Made by a program: the position numbers and the translations under genes
Notes under the pieces: model-generated
The model's input: the letters and a program-made list of their open reading frames with translations, nothing else
Told to the model about the DNA's origin: nothing
Databases searched by the model: none
From: Bacteroidales bacterium SW299
GTDB taxonomy: Bacteria > Bacteroidota > Bacteroidia > Bacteroidales > Bacteroidaceae
Direction: 5' to 3'
Assembly (NCBI GenBank): GCA_019550975.1
Contig: SDWH01000002.1
Span: 1-64,000, forward strand
DNA length: 64,000 nucleotides
Shown here: piece by piece, positions 55,701 through 61,665 of the stretch
Position numbering within the stretch: the stretch's first letter is position 1
How the letters are laid out: every line of letters begins with the position of its first letter

Positions 55701-55898
55701 GGACCGAAAGTCTTGGACCGTCTGGGTATCAGTGCCGCACGCATTTATCTTGCTGCTGAAAACATTGCGACCTTTACTCATTATTCGGGTGATGATCCGG
55801 AGGTTTCTACCCGTAACTCTGTGCTTACTCCGGGTTTTGACTGGTCTGCATACCCGCGTGCTTTTACATTGTCGTTTGGATTAAATGTTACATTCTAA
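52755..55898 (+). CDS. SusC-like TonB-dependent transporter (chondroitin/hyaluronan-type PUL)
   Basis: A 1047-residue outer-membrane importer. Signal peptide (NRFFLMLVVSLFLCLSVKAQ), carboxypeptidase-regulatory-like domain (GKVVDALSELAGVSVVVKG), TonB-box region DEVQVVAVGYGDVRRRDLTGS, plug with IESIDILKDASATAIYGARG, barrel ending TLSFGLNVTF. It lies 11 bases before SusD. The class is clear; the glycan is inferred from the PL8 lyase in the same locus. Confidence 0.93.
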   Translation: MRNRFFLMLVVSLFLCLSVKAQSGGHISGKVVDALSELAGVSVVVKGTDNGTITDLTGEFKLSGVKPDDVLQLSFIGYKTQLIKVGKQTRFNITMVEDAQTLDEVQVVAVGYGDVRRRDLTGSIGSADMKDLVKTPVSNITENLAGRIAGVRVSSSDGGPGDNFSIVIRGAGSLTGSTAPLYVIDGFPSESSGLGTLNPNDIESIDILKDASATAIYGARGANGVVIVTTKKGGAGKPTITYNGSFKISTVKNKPEMMDAYEFVTLQQEIMGDGEDFQNNYLTDLYPTVEDYRNAPSYDWQDYIYRTALSHSHHVSLTGGANNLKYTTSLSYDDTQGVIINSGIKRYQGRANLTQTVNDKLKIDFNANYSSNVQDGPTVSTSTTSMSTAYMYSVWSFRPVSPTGSDLLNQMYDEGVNMTEDYRFNPVLSARNEYRHKTTNDMSFNVGAEYELIKNLKLKVTAGYTARDYKNEEFNGSQTRTGNSHPSNTQSKGINAYLYQGEARSYLNENTLTYQLNKKSHSFNALVGMSVQKNTSYIHSITTEQISNESFGMAGLDKGSNPTVSSSKGENKLFSYFGRINYNYDSRYYLTATMRADGSSKFAKGHRWGYFPSGSVAWAFQREAFVSDNLHWLSNGKLRFSYGQTGNNRIGNYDYMAHLVTSDDVYKYPWNGEFTQGYVLSSMFNELLKWETTEQFDLGLDLGFLDGRINLTMDYYVKTTKDLLLDADIAASSGFSSATLNVGKLRNKGFELTLETTNIKNKDFTWTSNFNIAFNNNEIIALNSGQPYMTSYISWDNKYRTMPAYISKVGESAGKMYGFVYEGTYKYDDFNTSVGANGETVYTIKDGIPHYQTNPQPGDPKYKDLTGEGEINDDDKTTIGNGQPKHTGGFSNNFTYKNFDLNIFLQWSYGNDILNANRMVFENPSSKQNTNMFATYTNRWTPENPESNMPRAKANGATEYSSLYVENGSYLKLKNISLGYNFGPKVLDRLGISAARIYLAAENIATFTHYSGDDPEVSTRNSVLTPGFDWSAYPRAFTLSFGLNVTF

Positions 55899-55909
55899 AA
55901 AACAGATTT

Positions 55910-57505
55910 ATGAAAACTATATATAAATACGGAAGAAATATATTTTTGGCTGTCTGCCTGTGCGCCACCGGCGTTTCGTGTGAGGATTTCTTTGAAACGA
56001 AACCGTATGACTTTGTAGCGCCTGAAACGTTCTATACAAACGAAAAAGAATGCACGATGGCTTTGGCCGGTGTGTATTATACGCTGGTGACTGAGGCTAT
56101 TTACGGAAACTTTTATTCTTGTATGCTTTCTAACATAGATGACTTGAGCTATTATCAGCGTCAGAGCGGCCAGCTTACCAGTCAGGTGTATGGGAATGAT
56201 CACAATCCGAGCAACCAGCATGTATGGGGAGTATGGAAGGCTTTGTATAAGGGAATTAATAATGCAAACATGCTGCTTGACAATATAGATAAAGCAGATA
56301 TGGATGAGAATGTAAGAACAAGGATAAAGGGAGAAGCCAGATTCTTGCGCGCATACTATCACTTCCTTCTGGTGCAGGCTTGGCATGAAGTGCCCCTCCG
56401 GAAGGAGTCGTTTAAGGACGTGAATAATTCTGCCTTGAAAGCCACTCCCAACAAGGAAGCGTTGGACTGGATTGTGCAGGAAATGGAAGCATGTGTAGAT
56501 ATGGTAGACGACAGTGCTTACGACAAATCTCCTTCTTATGTGAAAAAGACTACGGTGATGGGTATTCTTGCCCGCGTTTACCTGTGGCGTGCCGGCAATC
56601 CCAACAATGGAGGAAAGGCGGATTATGAGAAGGCTGCTTATTGGGCAAATGAAGTGAAGAAGTCTGGCAAACATCAGTTGAATCCTGATATGGAACAGTT
56701 CTGGAAGAATCTGGCTGCCGACCAGTATGATGAGGTGTATAACGAAAGCATGTGGGAGGCTGAATTTATCGGGAACCGTTCGGCCGACGGACTGGGCAAC
56801 TATACAGACGGCAGAATCGGAAATGTTATAGGCAATATTCAGAAAGGCAGTAATGCTGTGGGATATAGCTATGGCTTTTATGCACCGACACTTATTCTTT
56901 GGGATTTGTATGAGGATGGCGATAAACGTCGTGATCTTTACATCGCTCCTTACCAGATAAATAACAAAGACGCACAAGTTAAATGGAAAAAGAACCAGAT
57001 TGTGCAGCGTTCTTGCGGAAAATTCCGCCGTGAATGGGAGCCTTCATCGCAAAAGGAAAAAAACTGGACACCGGAGAATTATCCGATTCTGCGTTATGCG
57101 GATGTGCTTCTGATGTTGGCTGAGGCTGAAAATGAGGCGAATCAGGGACCTACTGCATTGGCTTATGAATGCATCAATGCTGTCAGATCCCGTGCTGGAC
57201 TGACAGACCCGTTGTCTGGATTAAGCTACGAGGATTTCCAGCAGGAAGTTCGTGACGAACGCGGACGTGAACTTTGCTTTGAATCGCTCCGTAAGTATGA
57301 TCTGGTCCGCTGGGGAATCTATGTGGAAGCTATTCACGATAAGCTGGGTGCCGCTGTCAATGATTCCCGCTGGGCTACGGGCAACCAGTATCAAGGTGCC
57401 AAAGATTATGTGACAAGAACGCAAGCCAAGCACCAGTTCATGCCGATTCCGACAAAAGAGCTGGATGTAAATGGAGAATTGCAGCAGAATGACTATTGGA
57501 AATGA
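55910..57505 (+). CDS. SusD/RagB family lipoprotein (chondroitin/hyaluronan-type PUL)
   Basis: A 531-residue surface lipoprotein (signal ending TGVSC, then EDFFE acidic). The TPR-like body has GEARFLRAYYHFLLVQAWHEVPL, and the C-terminal SusD signature YADVLLMLAEAENE, RDERGRELCFESLRKYDLVRWG. Works as lid of the SusC upstream. A hairpin terminator follows at 57624. Confidence 0.93.
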   Translation: MKTIYKYGRNIFLAVCLCATGVSCEDFFETKPYDFVAPETFYTNEKECTMALAGVYYTLVTEAIYGNFYSCMLSNIDDLSYYQRQSGQLTSQVYGNDHNPSNQHVWGVWKALYKGINNANMLLDNIDKADMDENVRTRIKGEARFLRAYYHFLLVQAWHEVPLRKESFKDVNNSALKATPNKEALDWIVQEMEACVDMVDDSAYDKSPSYVKKTTVMGILARVYLWRAGNPNNGGKADYEKAAYWANEVKKSGKHQLNPDMEQFWKNLAADQYDEVYNESMWEAEFIGNRSADGLGNYTDGRIGNVIGNIQKGSNAVGYSYGFYAPTLILWDLYEDGDKRRDLYIAPYQINNKDAQVKWKKNQIVQRSCGKFRREWEPSSQKEKNWTPENYPILRYADVLLMLAEAENEANQGPTALAYECINAVRSRAGLTDPLSGLSYEDFQQEVRDERGRELCFESLRKYDLVRWGIYVEAIHDKLGAAVNDSRWATGNQYQGAKDYVTRTQAKHQFMPIPTKELDVNGELQQNDYWK

Positions 57506-57623
57506 TTTGCGATAGTAAAGGTTTTAGGAAAACTCAACAGGATGTCTATGATTCATAGTGAGGAATAGGATGCGGTGCGTTTCATGGCATTCTTGTTCAT
57601 GAGTGAATTAGATGTTAAGTAAT

Positions 57624-57667
57624 GGTGGGTGTGTCGTGGCTGGTTCCTGGCACACCCACTTTGTTTG
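57624..57667 (+). terminator. Terminator between SusD and PL8
   Basis: GTGGGTGTG (57625-57633) pairs with CACACCCAC (57651-57659), plus one G-U pair, followed by TTTGTTTG. Only a partial U tract. Confidence 0.6.
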
Positions 57668-57686
57668 ACCAAATTTTTCGGATTGC

Positions 57687-57717
57687 TTGTCAAGTTGGCA
57701 GTCTTTTTATATTTTTG
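57687..57717 (+). promoter_or_regulatory. Candidate promoter of the PL8 gene
   Basis: TTG (57687-57689), 20 bases, then TATTTTTG (57710-57717). The implied start point falls on or next to the ATG at 57722, so the transcript would be nearly leaderless or the match is accidental. Confidence 0.35.
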
Positions 57718-57721
57718 TTAT

Positions 57722-60628
57722 ATGAAACGGAAATTTTTTATATGCTCCATTATATGTTTGGGAGCGGCTTTATGCGGATATGCGCAGACATGGGACTTTG
57801 AAGGTAAAGTTCCGGAAGACTTTACGGCTTCCGGGAAACACAGTTTGAGTACTTCTGCCTTGTTCTATAAGGAAGGGGCAAACAGCATGGAGTGGCAGTT
57901 TGGGCCTGAAGAGGTGCTGACGGTGAACATGAAAGAGCCGCTGTCTTTATCTTCAGGCAAGGAGGAAAATTATGGAATAGCCTTGTGGATTTATAATGAG
58001 GAGCCTCAGACCGACAGTCTGCGGTTTGAGTTTCTTTCACCTGCAGGGCATGTTTCTTATCAGTTCAGCTTTAATCTGTGTGCTGCGGGCTGGAGGGCTT
58101 GTTGGATCGGGTTTCAGCATATGCATGGCGACAAGGCTGACAAGGAAATAGCCGGATGGAGAATTGTTGCACCAAAAAGAAAAGGGCGTGTCTTTATCGA
58201 CCGGCTTACTTTTCCGGTTACGAAAATGAATCTCCGTACGACGCCCGACCAGCAGATGCCTTATAACAATGCGTTGGATTTTCGCGATTTGTGGCATTGG
58301 TGCCGTGTCTGGCAATGGGAACAGCTTGCATATGATATACCGATTCCTGCAAAACTGACTTTGGAAGAAAAGAAAGAACTGGATATGATGGCTGGCCGTC
58401 TGGACGCAGCGCTGGAATTGAAGAAAGCGCCTCAAAAGCTTGTGAAGAAAGCGTATGACGTTTTTGATAAAGCAAACATCCGCCGTTCGCTGACCGGCTT
58501 TACCGGCGCTCCGGTCGTTGCTCCGGATGAGTTGAAGCGTGCGAAGGGAGAATTGTCATGGAATGATTTGGAAACGATGCTTTCCGGCTTTGCTTACGAT
58601 GCTCTTTATAATGGCTCGAGCGAGGCGGAGAATAAATACTTCCTTGTTTGGGATTATGCAATGGATCAAGGGTTTGCCTATGGCAGCGGAATGGGAACAA
58701 ACCATCATTACGGATATCAGGTGCGGAATATTTACACTACAGCTTGGCTGATGCGCGATAAAATATGGAAGGCTCAGAAGAGCGATGCCATTGTCGCGAC
58801 ACTGGCTTTTTGGGCTGCGCTGCAGGAAACGCGCCAGCCTTGTCCTCAGGGGAGGGATGAACTGCTTGACACTTGGCATACGCTGCTCCAGCCTAAGGTT
58901 GTGTCGGCTATGCTGCTTGTAGATGAAAGGGAGCGTGTGAGAGCTCTTAAGGGACTGTCACGGTGGGTGGCGTCTTCGTTGAGGTATACATCCGGTACGA
59001 TCGGAGGGATAAAGGTGGACGGGACAACGTTTCATCATGGCGGCTTTTATCCGGCCTATACAACCGGTGCCTTGGCAGCAGTAGCTTCGTTTGTAGCGCT
59101 GACAAAAGACACGCAGTATGAGTTGGCGGCAGAACCCCGGCAGGTGCTGAAGACGGCGCTTTTGGCGATGAGAAATTATTGCAACAAATACGAATGGGGT
59201 ATCGGAATCAGTGGGAGGCATCCTTTTGGCGGTTCGATGCGGGAAGAGGATATAGCTTCGTTTGCTTCTCTTGCTCTTGCGGGAGATTTGTCGGGGGAAG
59301 GACACGAATTCGACCGTTCGTTGGCTGCGGATTATTTGCGTCTGTGCAGAAAGGATATGCCGGAGGCGCGTTATTTCAGGAAGCAGGGAATCCGTCCTGC
59401 CAAAGCGCCGGAAGGATTCTTCGTGTACAATTATGGAGCTGCGGGAGTCTTTCGGCGCAATAACTGGATGGTGACACTGAAAGGATATAATACGGATGTC
59501 TGGGGTGCAGAGATTTATACGAAGGACAACCGTTACGGGCGTTACCAGAGTTATGGTTCCGTGCAGATAATGGGAGGAGATTCTCGCCGGACAAGCGGCT
59601 ATGATGAAAACGGTTGGGATTGGAACAGGCTTCCGGGAGCAACCGCCATTCATTTGCCTTTTGAGATGCTTGACAGTCCGTTGAAGGGCACGACGATGCT
59701 TAAGTCGAAGGAGCATTTTTCAGGGGCTTCCAGTTTTGAAGGAAAGAACGGAATGTTCGCCACTAAGCTTATGGAACGTGAACTGAAAAACTTTACGCCC
59801 GATTTTGTAGCCCGGAAGTCTGTGTTCTGTTTTGATAACCGGATGGTCTTTTTGGGATCAGGCATTACGAATAGTAACCGGGACTATTCTACAGAAACGA
59901 CGCTTTTCCAGAGCGTATGGACTGACGATGGAGCGCATGATTTGCTTGTGGACGGAGATGTGAAAAACGAACTTGGCTTTTCCGGCGAATTTGATGTGAC
60001 CGGCAAGCATCCTCTTTGTCTGCGTGACGGTTATGACAATTATTATTATATAAAGGAAGGAAATGTCAAAGTGCAGATAGCCAGACAGGAATCGCGGCAT
60101 GAAAAGAAACGCACGTTGACAGAGGGCGAATTTGCTTCAGCATGGATTGATCATGGCTGTGCTCCTCAGAAGGCTTCTTATGAGTATCTGGTCTGGATTC
60201 AGCCTTCGGAAGAGCAGCTGGAGGCTGGAACACCGTTGGATTCGTATGAAGTGCTGCAATGCAATGACAAAGCGCATATTGTCCGGGATATCCCGACAGG
60301 AATTACAGCTTGTGCTGTGTTTGAAGACGTGAAGTTGGGGCAAAACGGATTGTTCTCGGAACTTCCGGCGGAAACCATGGTTATGTACAAACAGGAAGAA
60401 GCGTCGCTTCGGATAAGCGTTTGTGATCCGGATCTGAATATCAAGGAAAAGTCATATACTACTAAAGAATCCAGCAGGCCGAAAGATAAGTCCTTGGTGC
60501 TTTATGGCGATTGGAAGCTTGTGGGGAATTCGGATAAAATAACGTTGGCGGCTTCGGAAGGCATGACGGAACTGACTGTGAAATGCCAAGACGGACAGCC
60601 TGTAGAGTTTGAACTGGAGAGAATTTGA
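57722..60628 (+). CDS. PL8 family lyase, chondroitin ABC lyase type
   Basis: A 968-residue lyase cleaving chondroitin sulfate or hyaluronan. Signal peptide cleavage is expected near CGYAQ. The N-terminal carbohydrate-binding-like domain (WDFEGKVPEDFTASGKHSLS...) is typical of chondroitinase ABC. Then comes the alpha toroid with catalytic-type segment NHHYGYQVRN (residues 327-336), and GISGRHPFGGSMREEDIASFASLAL with the Arg/Glu residues. The beta-sandwich half has NRYGRYQSYGSVQIMGG and FDNRMVFLGSGI. The first ATG (57722) is used; upstream frame extension is not a signal. It is 4 bases from the tRNA-modifying gene. Confidence 0.92.
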   Translation: MKRKFFICSIICLGAALCGYAQTWDFEGKVPEDFTASGKHSLSTSALFYKEGANSMEWQFGPEEVLTVNMKEPLSLSSGKEENYGIALWIYNEEPQTDSLRFEFLSPAGHVSYQFSFNLCAAGWRACWIGFQHMHGDKADKEIAGWRIVAPKRKGRVFIDRLTFPVTKMNLRTTPDQQMPYNNALDFRDLWHWCRVWQWEQLAYDIPIPAKLTLEEKKELDMMAGRLDAALELKKAPQKLVKKAYDVFDKANIRRSLTGFTGAPVVAPDELKRAKGELSWNDLETMLSGFAYDALYNGSSEAENKYFLVWDYAMDQGFAYGSGMGTNHHYGYQVRNIYTTAWLMRDKIWKAQKSDAIVATLAFWAALQETRQPCPQGRDELLDTWHTLLQPKVVSAMLLVDERERVRALKGLSRWVASSLRYTSGTIGGIKVDGTTFHHGGFYPAYTTGALAAVASFVALTKDTQYELAAEPRQVLKTALLAMRNYCNKYEWGIGISGRHPFGGSMREEDIASFASLALAGDLSGEGHEFDRSLAADYLRLCRKDMPEARYFRKQGIRPAKAPEGFFVYNYGAAGVFRRNNWMVTLKGYNTDVWGAEIYTKDNRYGRYQSYGSVQIMGGDSRRTSGYDENGWDWNRLPGATAIHLPFEMLDSPLKGTTMLKSKEHFSGASSFEGKNGMFATKLMERELKNFTPDFVARKSVFCFDNRMVFLGSGITNSNRDYSTETTLFQSVWTDDGAHDLLVDGDVKNELGFSGEFDVTGKHPLCLRDGYDNYYYIKEGNVKVQIARQESRHEKKRTLTEGEFASAWIDHGCAPQKASYEYLVWIQPSEEQLEAGTPLDSYEVLQCNDKAHIVRDIPTGITACAVFEDVKLGQNGLFSELPAETMVMYKQEEASLRISVCDPDLNIKEKSYTTKESSRPKDKSLVLYGDWKLVGNSDKITLAASEGMTELTVKCQDGQPVEFELERI

Positions 60629-60632
60629 AATT

Positions 60633-61607
60633 ATGGATGTGGCAGTAAAGAATGAAGGCGTGATGCAAGGTGGGTTTTCAATTCAGTTTTCACCGCTTCA
60701 AGGGTATACGGATGCCGTTTATCGTCGGGCGCATGCTCGCTTTTTCGGTGGGGTGGAATGCTACTATTCTCCTTTTGTCCGGATCGAACACGGAGAGATC
60801 CGCCGTAAGGATATGCGTGACATTGAGCCTGAGAACAATGAAAACCTAAGCCTTGTTCCCCAGTTTATAGCTTCCGACAGGGATAAGGCGGAGCATATTC
60901 TTTCGCTTTTTGTAGAGAAAGGATACCGCAATGCGAATCTTAATTTGGGGTGTCCGTTTCCTGTACTTGCCAGACGGCATAATGGTGCAGGCATGTTGCC
61001 TTATCCGGATGAGGTTGAAAGTTTGCTGACAGGTGTTGCGGAAGGCTTTCCTCAATTGTCTTTGTCTGTCAAGCTTAGGCTGGGGTGGGACAGCCCGGAC
61101 GAATGTCTGGCACTGCTGCCCTTGCTTAACCGTTTGCCTTTGTCGGCCGTCATTCTTCATCCGCGGCTGGGAAGGCAGCAATACAAGGGGAGTGTTGATC
61201 TCGATGCTTTTGCCGCCTTTTATGACGCTTGTGAGAAACCTCTTTTTTATAACGGTGATTTGCTCTCTGCGGATGATATCTCCGATATACATGAACGGTT
61301 TCCCCGTCTTGCCGGTGTGGCTGTCGGGCGTGGACTTTTGGCAAATCCGGCATTGGCGTTGGAGTATCGCCAGGGAAGCGCATTGCCTGAAGCGGAAAAG
61401 ATGGAAAGAATCAGAAAAATGCATGATTTTGTTTTTGATGCTTATTCCAGGCAGCTCCAAGGAGGTGATGCCCAGTTATTGACAAAGATGAAGAGCTTTT
61501 GGGATTATCTGCTTCCGGATGCCGACCGGAAGGCGCGCAAGGCTGTGTTAAAGGCAACAAAGCTTGGCGCGTATCACGCTGCGGTGAGCAGTTTGACTGG
61601 CAAATGA
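60633..61607 (+). CDS. tRNA-dihydrouridine synthase
   Basis: Flavin-dependent enzyme reducing uridines in the tRNA D-loop. The 324-residue TIM-barrel protein has the start SPLQGYTDAVYRRAH, the catalytic-cysteine segment NLNLGCPFPVLARRHNGAGML, and KLRLGWDSPDE, VAVGRGLLANP. The first frame start (60609) is TTG; the ATG at 60633 is chosen, four bases after the PL8 stop. A shorter start at 60663 is possible. It is a housekeeping gene sitting inside a PUL. Confidence 0.9.
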   Translation: MDVAVKNEGVMQGGFSIQFSPLQGYTDAVYRRAHARFFGGVECYYSPFVRIEHGEIRRKDMRDIEPENNENLSLVPQFIASDRDKAEHILSLFVEKGYRNANLNLGCPFPVLARRHNGAGMLPYPDEVESLLTGVAEGFPQLSLSVKLRLGWDSPDECLALLPLLNRLPLSAVILHPRLGRQQYKGSVDLDAFAAFYDACEKPLFYNGDLLSADDISDIHERFPRLAGVAVGRGLLANPALALEYRQGSALPEAEKMERIRKMHDFVFDAYSRQLQGGDAQLLTKMKSFWDYLLPDADRKARKAVLKATKLGAYHAAVSSLTGK

Positions 61608-61614
61608 TTTTAGT

Positions 61615-61645
61615 TTGAGATTTCCCGTTATTTTTTTTAGTTTTG
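61615..61645 (+). promoter_or_regulatory. Promoter of the hybrid two-component gene
   Basis: TTTG (61615-61618), 19 bases, then TAGTTTTG (61638-61645): full match to -33/-7. Start point near 61652, so the regulator has its own promoter, 14 bases ahead of the ATG at 61666. Confidence 0.68.
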
Positions 61646-61665
61646 TGGCTTGTAAATAGTAAGCC

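Noticed and set aside
60933..61000. Possible loss of the catalytic cysteine in the dihydrouridine synthase
   Set aside because: The cysteine of the GCP motif, which serves in catalysis, is present; the later Gly-Ala-Gly segment is normal for several family members.
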